NCBI RefSeq assembly: GCF_037975245.1
Contig: NC_092570.1
Location: 14,159,001 to 14,217,500 of the forward strand
DNA: 58,500 nucleotides
Reading direction: 5' to 3'
Source of the DNA: Apostichopus japonicus
Lineage: Eukaryota; Echinodermata; Holothuroidea; Aspidochirotida; Stichopodidae
Shown here: positions 25,201-33,995 of the stretch, piece by piece
Position numbering within the stretch: position 1 is the stretch's first letter
Layout: each line of letters begins with the position of its first letter
The notes under the pieces: generated by a model
Database searches by the model: none
What the model saw: the letters and a program-made list of their open reading frames with translations, nothing else
What the model was told of the DNA's origin: nothing
Translations under genes and position numbers: made by a program

Positions 25201-27345
25201 TGCTTTGAAACCTGTACTCTGATAGGCTACTATTAATTGTACTCATACTTGGTACTAGCGGTTGTACTCAGTGTTTTATATATTTACTTAGTACTAGTGG
25301 TACTGATCATGCTTTGTACCTGTACTCTGATTGGCTACTATTAATTGTATTCATACTTGGTACTAGCGGTTGTACTCAGTGTTTTGTATATTTACTTAGT
25401 ACTAGTGGTGTTACTTGATGCTTTGTGCCTGTACTCTGATTGGCTACTATTAATTGTATTCATACTTGGTACTACGGGTTTCGTACTCGGTACTAGCGGT
25501 TGCACCCATTACATTGTACATGGCACTAGTGATCTTGTACTTGGTATCTATTACTTTGTGCATGGTACTAGTGATCTCGTACTTGGTACCCATTACTTTG
25601 TGCATGGTACTAGTGATCTCGTACTTGGTTCTATAGGTTGCACCCTTTACTTTGTACATGGTACTAGTGGTCTGGTACTTGGTACCCATTACTTTGTACA
25701 TGATACCTGTGGTCTCGTACTTAGTTCTATAGGTTGTACCCATTACTTTGTACATGGCACTAGTGATCTTGTACTTGGTATCTATTACTTTGTGCATGGT
25801 ACTAGTGATCTCGTACTTGGTACCCATTACTTTGTACATGGTACTAGTGATCTCGTACTTAGTTCTAAAGGTTGTACCCATTACTTTGAACATGGTACTA
25901 GTGGTCTGGTACTTGGTACCCATTACTTTGTACATGGTACTAGTGATCTCGTACTTAGTTCTAAAGGTTGTACCCATTACTTTGAACATGGTACTAGTGA
26001 TCTCATACTTGGTACTAGCGGTTGCACCCATTACTTTGTACATGGTACTAGTGACCTTGTACTTGGTTCTATAGGTTGCACTCATTACTTTGTACATGGT
26101 ACTAGTGATGTCGTACTTGGTTCTATAGGTTGCACCAGTTACTTTTTACTTAGTACTAGTGGTTGTACTTGATGCTTTGCACTTGTACTATTAACAATGT
26201 TTGTACTCACTTTTCTATACTCACACATGAGTACTATTAGTTCCACTCATTGCTTTCTACTTGTACTTCTCCATCACTCATAGCTTTATAGTCATAATGT
26301 TGGTCGAGACCTTGTACTCTCGCTGGGTACTTTGTAGCTGTTCTAAGAACCTTGAACGTAGACAATATAATCCCCCTCGCCCCCCCTTCTTTACCCTCAG
26401 AAAGGGGTTGGTCTTCATAAATTAACTATTTTACATTGTCATCATAATCCTTTTCTTGTCTTTAAAGGGTGAGTGGGGAACCACGCAACTAGAAGAGGAA
26501 GATAAGAGGAGGTTGCAACAAGAGTTCAAGAAAAACTTCATCCCGTCAGAGAGGGCAAAGTTGAAAGTCTTAGCCCAAACTCTTCAGGTACGTTGTTTTA
26601 GAGTAAACCCCCAAAAGATTCATCAAATTTATAAATGATTTTCTTGAAAAGTGTCATAATTACATGCATAGAAGGTAATACAGTGGTGACCATCTGTTAT
26701 GCCAGACTCTTTACCTCACTGTACAACCGCAAAAGTCAAATGTTTGAAAGCAACAGTACTTGATGTGACAGACAGAGCTACTTCCACAGAGTGGACTTCA
26801 AGCTTTCTCTCCATGCTCAACCCCTCCCCTCCAAGAAATGTTGTCCGAACTGTTAGCCAAAGCTTGCTGTACCATCTTTCAATTTCTACCAGATTGAGTG
26901 AATGGATGGGTTGCAGGTGGGGGTGAGGGGGGGAGGTGAGGAGGGTGTAAATGCCTCCTTCTTGAACAAATTTGTAAACAAAATAATGTCCACTTTGGAA
27001 AATAGTGAGCCAGCTTTTAGATAAAATCCCTCTACCCTTTTCCCCTCCCACAAATAAAATTAGCCCTCTATGTCTATAACCATTGGCAATGTACAAGTAA
27101 AGTTTCTGAAGTCCATTAGAATGGTGTCTGATATTTGCAAGGTGCAACCCCTTTGACAAACTACTCTGTCAATCACCCCCCAACAGGACATGGTGCAAAA
27201 GTTCCTTGTGATGTTGACTTCGCACTCCGACGACAGCCTGAGACTGCTGGCTGTGAGGCTCGACTTCAACGAAGTTTACAAAGCCAAAGAACCAAAGTTG
27301 AGGAGTCCAGAAGTTTACCAGAAACGAAAGAAAAGAGTCTTGTAG
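4221..27345 (+). CDS. TUBGCP3: Gamma-tubulin complex component 3 (GCP3), 23 coding exons
   Basis: GCP3 is a core subunit of the gamma-tubulin ring complex, which nucleates microtubules at centrosomes and other organising centres. Exons: 4221-4305, 4683-4731, 6196-6257, 6782-6849, 7210-7287, 8571-8712, 9630-9687, 10887-11071, 12190-12308, 12841-13035, 15841-15970, 16762-16928, 17858-17968, 18795-18909, 19756-19883, 20199-20263, 20803-20938, 21502-21709, 22704-22792, 23582-23713, 24122-24262, 26468-26587, 27187-27345. All have GT..AG borders and join in phase to 913 residues (human about 907). Residues 1-114 match the GCP3 N-terminal helical region, the part known to bind MOZART1 ([31 protein letters not shown]). 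A low-complexity linker follows (about 115-242). GRIP1 begins near 246 ([27 protein letters not shown]). GRIP2 begins near 565 ([63 protein letters not shown]). The ATG follows a CCCAG that may itself be a splice acceptor. No key segment is missing. Orthology rests on remembered family sequence. Confidence 0.96.
5085..5500 (+). mobile_element. LINE 3' end, CR1/L2-like, decayed
   Basis: Located in TUBGCP3 intron 2. The plus-strand translation shows the conserved C-terminal tail of CR1/L2-type LINE ORF2: [16 protein letters not shown], then [18 protein letters not shown], a stop, then [17 protein letters not shown]. Stops interrupt it and no reverse-transcriptase domain remains. The 3' end carries TGTACAGCGCC and ATGCGCTTTATAA, resembling the AGCGC hairpin tail of the LINE at 36271-37476 and the SINE at 21108-21425. 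The family call is from motif recognition; boundaries are approximate. Confidence 0.75.
8095..8330. repeat. Interspersed repeat, copy 1 (partner at 57695-57950)
   Basis: In TUBGCP3 intron 5. It shares an ordered series of words with 57695-57950: TTCAGCAnTTGCAAAA, then an A-rich stretch, AGACTTGATCAAGTC, and TTGTTCATrACAGTyATCT. At 8202-8217 the word AGACTTGATCAAGTCT is a perfect 16-bp palindrome. No terminal repeats or reading frame were found, so the class is unknown. Confidence 0.6.
9302..9470 (+). mobile_element. tRNA-headed SINE (second family)
   Basis: In TUBGCP3 intron 6. An A-box-like word (TAGCCTAGTGGTTAGGG) is followed at tRNA spacing by a B-box-like word (GGGTTCGAATACC). An unrelated body then ends in TTGACTAAACTTGAC. 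The body word TTGCAATTTCAAATAT recurs in altered form near 9045 (TTACAATTTCAAATAT), so a second tail fragment may lie just upstream. It does not fold as a complete functional tRNA by inspection. Confidence 0.65.
10034..10425 (+). repeat. Minisatellite, about 95-bp unit, 4 copies
   Basis: Four head-to-tail copies begin near 10034, 10130, 10225 and 10321. Each contains CAACCAATCTGTTGTAGATA (CAACCAGTCTG in the last), an AACTTCTT segment and GGCAGAGTTAGCTTT. The copies differ by scattered substitutions. The array lies in TUBGCP3 intron 7 and has no coding frame. Confidence 0.85.
10500..10820 (+). repeat. Near-identical tandem duplication, 161-bp period
   Basis: Copy 1 spans about 10500-10660 and copy 2 about 10661-10820. 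They look identical apart from the length of an internal poly-G run (11 versus 12) and end bases. Such low divergence means either a very recent duplication or an assembly artefact around the G tract. It lies in TUBGCP3 intron 7, upstream of exon 8. Confidence 0.9.
11519..11882 (+). repeat. 26-bp minisatellite, about 14 copies
   Basis: Head-to-tail copies of a 26-bp unit beginning CCTCTTGACCTTATGACACT. Most copies are identical; a few carry CTTTTG, TATATG or a 3-bp deletion. It lies in TUBGCP3 intron 8. The copies are contiguous with no unique spacers, so this is a variable-number tandem repeat and not a CRISPR-type array. Confidence 0.95.
13193..15366. mobile_element. 2.17-kb non-autonomous TIR element with repeated GTGACGTACGGGACA
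   Basis: Occupies most of TUBGCP3 intron 10. The termini are perfect 18-bp inverted repeats: GGGCAGGTCCAAGCTATT at 13193-13210, with its reverse complement ending at 15366. TATT flanks both ends (13189-13192 and 15367-15370), consistent with a 4-bp target duplication. Inside are eight copies of a 15-mer. In plus orientation they lie at 13372, 13705 and 13724. In minus orientation they lie at 13536, 14946, 14962 (one change), 15158 (one change) and 15328. A 252-bp direct duplication fills the centre. No transposase-like frame is present, so it would need a partner in trans. The repeats may be transposase-binding sites; that is inference. I cannot assign a superfamily. Confidence 0.8.
14219..14720 (+). 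repeat. 252-bp direct tandem duplication inside the TIR element
   Basis: Copy 1 starts near 14219 and copy 2 near 14471; both begin AGTATTAGGTCTATAGAG and end ATGAGTATTTG. They are highly similar with scattered substitutions and a small deletion (TACAGTATATATACCG versus TACAGTATATACCG). The duplication is nested in the 13193-15366 element and probably arose after the element formed. Confidence 0.9.
17030..17105. repeat. Degenerate trinucleotide repeat
   Basis: Imperfect AAT/GAT/AGT triplet run in TUBGCP3 intron 12, just upstream of the SINE fragment at 17290-17420. It may be an eroded element tail. Confidence 0.6.
17290..17420 (-). mobile_element. tRNA-headed SINE fragment
   Basis: On the minus strand a B-box-like GGGTTCGATCCC is preceded by an A-box-like TGGTTTGAGTGGG at slightly more than tRNA spacing. 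Downstream lies a short hairpin (GTGGGTTTCTC ... GAGAAACTCACC on the plus strand). It lies in TUBGCP3 intron 12. The body differs from the two SINE families elsewhere in the window. Boundaries are approximate. Confidence 0.5.
18172..18440 (+). repeat. Tandem repeat, about 75-bp unit, 3 to 4 copies
   Basis: ATTGAT anchors recur at 18172, 18247, 18321 and 18397, each followed by a variant of CAGGCAGGTAAGGGCATTT and then GCCTTTATTCAAC. Copies are diverged, and the array lies in TUBGCP3 intron 13. Confidence 0.8.
21108..21425 (-). mobile_element. Full-length tRNA-headed SINE with LINE-like 3' tail
   Basis: In TUBGCP3 intron 17. Read on the minus strand from about 21425, the head has an A-box-like TTGGCTAAGGCATC and a B-box-like GGTTCGATTCTGG. 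The body includes GGGTACCTGTGAGGTAAC, shared with the copy at 745-1115. The 3' tail reads CTGTAAAGCGCTTTGAG ... AAAGCGCTATATAAAAG and ends in an ATT run. That tail closely resembles the end of the LINE at 36271-37476, the expected signature of a SINE mobilised by a partner LINE. Confidence 0.85.
21908..22340 (+). repeat. Compound tandem repeat, about 100-bp higher-order unit
   Basis: Anchors of the type TAGTTATAGTACCACAGT occur at about 21910, 21971, 22073, 22170 and 22273. Between them TTAGACTGGAGTCGATCTGTG is repeated once or twice per unit, giving a nested structure with spacings of about 61, 102, 97 and 103 bp. It lies in TUBGCP3 intron 18. Confidence 0.85.
23005..23110 (+). mobile_element. 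Possible tRNA-headed SINE fragment
   Basis: GGCTGGATGGCTCAGTTGAA resembles a tRNA A-box region and GGTTTAAATC a degraded B box, in the right order and roughly the right spacing. It lies in TUBGCP3 intron 19. The downstream end is unclear, and no tail shared with the other SINEs was seen. Confidence 0.4.
24275..25480 (+). repeat. Satellite-like array, 109-bp unit, about 11 copies
   Basis: The anchor TTGTACTCATACTT recurs at 24282 (variant), 24384, 24493, 24583, 24692, 24801, 24910, 25019, 25128, 25237, 25345 and 25454. The spacing is 108-109 bp in most units; the two outliers are about 102 and 90 bp. Units contain CTTAGTACTAGTGGTACTG and CTGTACTCTGATTGGCTAC and are rich in GTAC. The array begins within about 15 bp of the exon 21 donor of TUBGCP3 and is wholly intronic (intron 21). 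Confidence 0.95.
25480..26172 (+). repeat. Derived short-period array, 42- and 54-bp units
   Basis: Continues directly from the 109-bp array. Units contain ATGGTACTAGTGATCTCGTA and CTTGGTACCCATTACTTTG, with or without a 12-bp insert (GGTTCTATAGGT type). Unit lengths are multiples of three, which keeps frames open on both strands. The longest open frame crossing it (about 275 codons, including the end of the 109-bp array) is therefore a repeat artefact, not a gene. Shared GTACTAGTGGT and TACTTGGTACTAG words suggest it arose from the neighbouring array. Confidence 0.9.
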
Positions 27346-27582
27346 GGAGGTAATAATAGGCTGTAAATGTGTATGTTAAAGGGTGTGTCAAAGAGCTAAA
27401 GGGGGAATCATTTATTCTGTGTAGATTTATCTGGTGTAGATTCCACCCGATAAATCTACACGGTCTTGAGGGGTCATGGACTCGCATCGGACTCGGGACC
27501 AAATGGACTCAGAATCGGCGCGGGATGCGGTAGAACAGCCAAATGTTATGCAAATTGACCGAGTAGCAGCTACATAATTGTA

Positions 27583-27588
27583 AATAAA
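27583..27588 (+). terminator. Candidate poly(A) signal of TUBGCP3
   Basis: AATAAA about 240 bp after the TAG stop. It is the first canonical hexamer downstream. Use is inferred, and later hexamers could serve instead. Confidence 0.4.
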
Positions 27589-29450
27589 TGCAGCAGGCTG
27601 TTATGTACAGAAACTTAGCATTTTTTGTCCACATGGACATGACACGGATTATTAATAACTAAGGGGGTTTTCATTCAGGACCGAGCAACATCTACTCTCA
27701 ACAGTACCACTGATGCAAACGTCATACTGAGATCGTTTTGGGATGTGTCAAAGATAATTTACAAGTTGATCTTGAGCAACGGAAATGGACCGTTTGTCAA
27801 TTGAGTTACTATATTTCTGTTCATGAAGTGCCTTTAATACGAAGAGTAATGGTGTAATAACTCTGACCAATGTGATGTTCTAAGATCCTAGTTTGGGATT
27901 ACAAGTCTGTTTTATATGTTTATTTATGGGTTATTTTTTAGTCAAATATTCAGAAAAATAACAGGATTAGTTATTCTTTGCCATGGTTTTAATATGTTAG
28001 ACTGCAGACAAGATTTTCACATATTGACGTCTAGGGATCAGGAAGATTCTTCCACATGTGTGGATATAAACTTTGTGGATATACTCCTGTGGATATATAC
28101 TTCGAATCCCAATGCTATGACCTTTTACCTTCGGGGTTATTATGTTTACTCTTATTTCATAGCACACAACATATGTTCTAACAGCTCAGGCTTAGCAAGT
28201 TGGGATGCAACCGCAGATTATATAAGAATATAAGAAGCTGAAAGAAATGTGTGAGGCAAGAGGGGGGTGGTGGTTTGTGGGTAGCTGAGAAAAATATAAT
28301 GAATTAAGTATAATGAAAGGAAAATGAGTACACCAAAAACAGGGGGCCCAGTAACATAATTCCCCCTCCCCTCCCAGGGCTGACTGTCAACAACGTCCAG
28401 TGCTTAGTATGTACCGACCCAACAATATACTAAATTTAACATATGGTCCTGGGGATTACCCATTGATAGAGAGCATGAATAAGAAGAAATTGGATAGAAA
28501 TCAATTATTCAAAAGTTCATCAGTACTTTTTTGGGGCTTTATGACACTACTTCTTCCATGTAGAAAAGAAAGGAGGGGGACAATATGGATAAAAACACTC
28601 GTAGAATTAAGTTTCAAATTTGTATCAATATATTTGTCATCTTTCCTCCATGAATTCTCCACTGTTGTATATTATGCATGCCTATTTTTAATGTTCAGAT
28701 ATTTGTGTAAATACAGAGTGGAATGTTAATCAATTAATGTCAGAAGAAAACTATAGAAAATTAATGCCATTCCATCTCCTCCATGGAGGGCTGGAGGATA
28801 AGCTTAAAATTCTAACACGAAAAGACAAAATGTGGGAAAAAAGCCAAGTAATTGACACAAGCATCGCACAGCTGCCTTTTGATCAACTTTTGGGTGAGAT
28901 TACTGAAAAAACAGCTTTACCAAAAACTGAATCTCACAAATAAGTCCTTCCATTTTTCTTTTTACCTTAAAGAGCACACACTGAATGACCGGGTATTGTT
29001 TCAACCCAAGTTGGTATGAATGCAGCACAATTTGTTCATGATGGTTTGGGTTACATTTATCTGTTTAAAGTGGGCAGCTGTAATCGTGAATCTTAAGAAG
29101 CAAACGTTACATTACTTGCTAAAATATTGATCGGTCCTCTTTGTAAGCATGGGCACATTCAGCCGGGCAGTTTTGTATTGTGAATGACTGTAACTTGATT
29201 ATTTGTTAGAAATAAAAGAAACAAGTCAAACTGTGTGTAACACACACTGAAGGATCGCAGCAATGAAACAATAAAAAAATATTAAAAATGCAATAAAAAT
29301 TGTATTTATAGTTCAATGAAAGTATTGGGGTAGTAACTATCAAGTTTACTTAAATATTAAATTGGCAATTCATATCCTAGCACACAAGATATTACTTTGA
29401 CCCGTTAAAAATTAAAATACCTCATTCACAACACCTTTCTACTTAATATC

Positions 29451-29456
29451 TTTATT
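29451..29456 (-). terminator. Candidate poly(A) signal of MPDU1
   Basis: TTTATT on the plus strand reads AATAAA on the minus strand, about 350 bp beyond the MPDU1 stop at 29803-29805. Use is inferred. Confidence 0.4.
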
Positions 29457-29802
29457 TTGTGCATACTGCCACAAAGAACACAACAACAAACCACCACCTA
29501 CCCCCCCCCCCCACCGTACCCAATTTTGGACATTTATCATTATCACTTCCCATTCAAAAGATGATACATGCGGAGTTGAGCTAAGAGAAATTTCCCAACA
29601 CATTTGTTAAATAGATGGGATATAACTTACATAAAATTTCTAAAAGAAGAGGAACTCCACGTCTCTGGGATCCACCCCAACCCCCCCCCCCCCTTCGCCC
29701 TGTATTAACTCAATTCCGCAGGTATCTGATCGTTTAAACATTCCATATCCGTGAGTACAAACTACAAAAGGAAGACCTTAAAGAAACCAGTTTGGCACAA
29801 TT

Positions 29803-32800
29803 TTAATAGGATTTCTTTCCCTTCTGTTTGTCTATGTAGCCTATCGTTGCATTCCAGTAATAAAAGATTTGGCTTAGAATGAGACTATTGGCCAAGGCTG
29901 ATATAATATAGACCCAGGTGGTGAGGGTATCTCCCGTCTCTTGTATGGTGGTGAAGATCCGGGCGTACGATCCAGCTGTCAGCAAGAAGACCGTGATTCC
30001 AGACAATTGACCCGTGTGCCCATTTCTGTAATTCGTCTGGGCTTGAATAAGCTGTGGGTGAAAATAACATTTCCAAAGAACAAATGGTTACTACAACAAA
30101 CAGGAGATCCATGGTTTGGAGTTATGACAGTCCCACAATGATCAACTCACTTTCAATTTGCTGTGCAAAAGATTGCAAATCTTCTGTGACATTTAATCCT
30201 TCTCATTTTCAAATTTGCAGCAAATCTATATCCAGATCTTCCTTTCAGCATGATGACAAGTAATATCTTTTGCAGGTTATATAAAGCTACTTTTTTCAAT
30301 TTTTTAATAAAAAAACGCAAAAAGAAAAAAAAACTCAGAATTTATAACATACGATCGTGATGTGGAAAATTCCCACCAAAATCAGTGACAGGGTGAAACA
30401 ATTCCTTTCTATTTCTGCAGCCATGAAACATAAGGAACTTAGGAAAGATTGTTCACTCTCATAACTTTCACAACACACTTCACCCGATACTCCCCAACCT
30501 CCCTCCCACAACTGGAGTAAAACACACACAGATACATTCAAATTTCCTTAACTTAATCGCAAGTACCTCATAAAACAAATTACATGACATGAAACTGACT
30601 GGTTTTTAACATTTGAAAGTTGAAACTACTTACAATATTGCAAATAAATATTTCTTTCAATGGGAATAATTTGAGAAATTTAATCAAACTTAAATTCTAA
30701 CACAAAAAAAAACAGCTTGAATTCAAATTGTTTTTACAATCATCCATCTACAATTTCTCAAAGGAAATCTAGCGGTTGATATATATATATATAAAATGAC
30801 TCGCACTGGAACATGTTTTGAAGCATTTTCCTTTTGAGATGAAATATCTGAAAAAAGCCACATTTTTTTTTACCTTACTGGAGACTACCAAGAAGATATT
30901 TGAGGCTTGAAGTGAAGCAAGTACATTCATAGGTGTCATGCCAGATAACAGGAACCACATAATCCCAGCATACACTCCCAGAAATCCAAACGCAGAGGTC
31001 TGTTTACCACTGAAGACCAGGCACATGAATCCGATGGTCGACGTCTGTATTGCGAGGAATAGGGCTTCGCCCCATGCCCTGTACAGAATGATGGAGAGAA
31101 TAATAAATGTACAGTCTTTCAAGTTTATAGTGTAAAGTATTAAGCCAGAATGTAGCAAGACAACAGTATGAGGTCAAGTAAAGTTTCCCTTGTTGTGAGT
31201 AAAAGTCTGAATATTCAAAAGGTTCTCGGCGTGAGTATAAGTACTTTAAGCCTTGTCTTGCACAGCTATCTGTACTAGCTTTTTCCAAGACTCCCAGAGT
31301 AAGAGTACAAGTCCTTGAAGGTGACAACGCATACAGGCAGCTTTGCTAGGACCAGAGTACGAATGAGGACTCTTTACAAGTCTGGACAGTCAAGAACTAT
31401 AATGTCAAACAGCTGAATCACAGTAAGCCTTGTATAAATTTCTAAATACTAATCTACATTGGATATGACTTGATAATACACTAGTATTCACATTTACTCT
31501 ATGGGGAAAGTCATTTTAATGACCAAGTCACACAACACTAAATGTTGGCATAAGGTTTTTTCAGAGAAATGAAAACAACAACGTATTTTTGTTTTCTTCG
31601 ATCTGGTTTTAAGGAACAATTTTTTGTAACAAACTTGACTATTTTAATGGATATTCTGGTGGCTGTACAGCTGGTTGCTCTACAAATGTCAAAAAAATCT
31701 GCAAAAACTTTGAAGAATACAGTAGGTGCCCAGATGGCATAACACTAACAGACCACTTAACGATGATCAACTTCCTCAAGTAAGAGAAGGTTTAGCCAGT
31801 TGAAAAAGGTAAATATTCAATCAACTATATCTCAAGTTTAGGGACAAGATCTCAAGATATGGGGTTTTCTCCTCAAAATAACATTTTACATCAACTGCTC
31901 CTGAAATAGTGGGAACTAAAGGCACAATTTCAAAAACAAAATATATACATAGAGACAGGGAAGCTCTTTGCACTTCTAACTTCTCAATTGCTAACCTATG
32001 AATCACAGACAGATATCTTATCTTTAAACTGAGACACATTCAATAACCTGTGATGTCGGACCAGTGGCGGAGCTAGATGTATTGGTCAGGGGCGCTTTCG
32101 ACACTATCTAAGCGGAGCGTCACCACAGGTTGGCGCGGAGTGTACAGAAAATTTTTGAGTAAAGATACTCCCTAGATCCCCGGAAATGACCCTTTCCGGG
32201 CCTTGCTAATTTGCAGATAAACGAAGAATAAAGAGGTGTCATCGCCATTTTGTCAGAAAATTACACCAACAAAATGTGACAAATGTCAATAAGTAGATGA
32301 GAGCGCAATAAAAAAGTCAATAATCGCGAATAAGTAAAAAGTGGTGAAAAGCTGAAAAGGAGCCAGCAGTCCATTTGAGTCCGTCAGGGGGGCATCCACC
32401 CCCTGACTGTATGGACGCTCCGCCACTGTGTCAGACGGCAGCAACAAATTATTTAAAGGCTTCTTGTGTTCCTTTGTTTTCTTGTTTATTAAGCAACTGG
32501 GACATGTTGTTATAACCTGCAAGATTAAATGTTACTTGTAATGATGTAGACTTTATGATACTTAATATTACTATACACACTGCTTTAATGCAGTTGTTTA
32601 AATTTCCAAATGGTATCACATTCAAATTTGGAAAGAAAACAAAAGCAATTAAGAAGAAATGGACTTACGAAAATGGATATGCGTTTGCAACAGAATACGC
32701 CCACGTGGCTGATATAGCTATCAGCTCAAGTATCACTCCCAGTAGACTGATGCCTTCAGCACTTCTGGAGCCTGCAATCTTTATAATTTGGGGAATTTTA

Positions 32801-33995
32801 ACTGTCAAAATACAAAATTCAGGTAAAATTGCTTAGAGTGCCAATACATGAGTACCTCATAACACATGAATTTTACTGGAAGTTTTCCCTCCACATAATG
32901 TTACCTAGACAATAAAAACTGACCAACCAACAAAACAATATATACCAAAGATGATGTTACACATCGTTAAATTATTATCCATGGTCTGTATATTAAACCT
33001 TCCTGATACTTGAAACTGGAAGTTAACTCACCAAGAACCGATCCTAAAATAATGCCAATGCCCAATCCTTTACTAATGGCAATCTTCAGGCAAGGAACTG
33101 AGGGAATGAAAACAAACACAATTACTTGAATTAGTGAATGAGCATCGGTGGTGAATTTAAATGCATTTGAAAATTGGCAGCTATGAATAAAACTATCTGG
33201 TCCCAAATTATACAGAAGGATGTGTAGAACAACAAGACTTAAATATAACTTGAAATCATGATGTAAAGCCACTTGAATCTTTGTTGAACCTTCTTCTTAG
33301 AGCATTGATCAGGGAATCAACATACAGTTCTACATGCTAGTGCCATTTACTAATCATGTACCAGGATACCCAGTACAAAATTGAAAATAAAGACCCTGTA
33401 GTTAATATTGAAGTTGAAGGTTACAAGTGACATTTATTTGACCTTCAGATGTTATTGATGGCTTTTAGGTATGTTAGCAACAGTATACCCTGATATCGCC
33501 TATCCCCCACATTCCAACAAAAGTAGGCCGACATCTTAGTCATGGCTCCTGTGATTAGAGATGCTGAATTGCCAGACAATATGTACTATCCGGGCCACAT
33601 CTACCATAAATATTTCAGTTAGTTCAGCCTGATTTAGTTCAATAAGAATGAAGTTAAGGTGCAATCTGTTTATTAAATTTAACATAATGACAGACTTATG
33701 TAGCATTAGAAATGTCGAAGAACAGCAATAACCTCTCTAGTCTAATTTAAAGCATATAGGCTAAGGTTCCATGCCTACAAAAGGAATAGCATAGAGTATG
33801 CGTATGTACGAATGTGATATAGCCTATAGCCTGGCGTAAATCATTGATAAGTTACGAGTAGGCCTAGCCTACAACAGAAGACATACCATCAAGAAAATTG
33901 AAATTCTCGAAGAATTCTACGTAGCACGTTTCTGGGAGTACTAGCATTACAAGCCATGCAAACATGGAATCTCTCACGACCTCCTCTTCCGCCAT
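29803..33995 (-). CDS. MPDU1: Mannose-P-dolichol utilization defect 1 protein, 5 coding exons
   Basis: MPDU1 is an ER multi-pass PQ-loop family protein needed for use of dolichol-phosphate-mannose and dolichol-phosphate-glucose in N-glycan, GPI-anchor and other glycosylation; its exact biochemical act is unsettled. Coding exons in transcript order: 33995-33887, 33097-33032, 32801-32669, 31078-30874, 30051-29803. All have GT..AG borders and join in phase to 253 residues (human 247). Visible family blocks: [12 protein letters not shown] (about 18-29), [15 protein letters not shown] (37-51), the first PQ loop VKIPQIIKI (59-67), [20 protein letters not shown] (about 100-110), the second loop region LQASN (near 160), and [17 protein letters not shown] with [12 protein letters not shown]. 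The C-terminus ends KKSY, a KKXX ER-retrieval motif like that of human MPDU1. The exon 1/2 join restores V at position 37. It is divergent from CCDC39 and convergent with TUBGCP3. No damage was seen. Confidence 0.95.
32062..32428. mobile_element. hAT-like MITE with 8-bp target duplication
   Basis: In the MPDU1 intron between exons 3 and 4. The termini are inverted repeats, CAGTGGCGGAGC at 32062-32073 and GCTCCGCCACTG at 32417-32428. They are flanked by TGTCGGAC (32054-32061) and TGTCAGAC (32429-32436), an 8-bp duplication with one mismatch. A CAG..CTG terminus with an 8-bp target site is characteristic of the hAT superfamily. The 367-bp interior has no transposase, so it is non-autonomous. 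Confidence 0.85.

Larger units (their letters stand above)
27346..29802. other. Convergent 3' flanks of TUBGCP3 and MPDU1
   Basis: No coding gene is supportable. For TUBGCP3 (plus), an AATAAA at 27583-27588 is the nearest candidate poly(A) signal; others lie at 29211-29216 and 29270-29275. For MPDU1 (minus), TTTATT at 29451-29456 reads AATAAA on its strand, about 350 bp beyond the stop. A 13-bp perfect hairpin lies at 27419-27461, and poly-C runs of 12 and 13 lie at 29501 and 29681. Open frames of 68-109 codons at 27916-28943 show no recognisable protein and are AT-rich. Confidence 0.6.

Noticed and set aside
25345-26172. 275-codon plus-strand open frame, with long antisense frames over the same bases
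   Set aside because: It is built of repeated HGTSDLVLG-like units from the 42/54-bp array. Units are multiples of three, so several frames stay open on both strands, and it sits between two verified TUBGCP3 exons.
27916-28943. Open frames of 105, 109 and 68 codons after TUBGCP3
   Set aside because: AT-rich, no recognisable domain, located in the probable 3' UTR or intergenic gap between convergent genes.
32555-32836. Plus-strand 93-codon frame
   Set aside because: It is the antisense shadow of MPDU1 exon 3, whose minus-strand translation matches the family and splices in phase.
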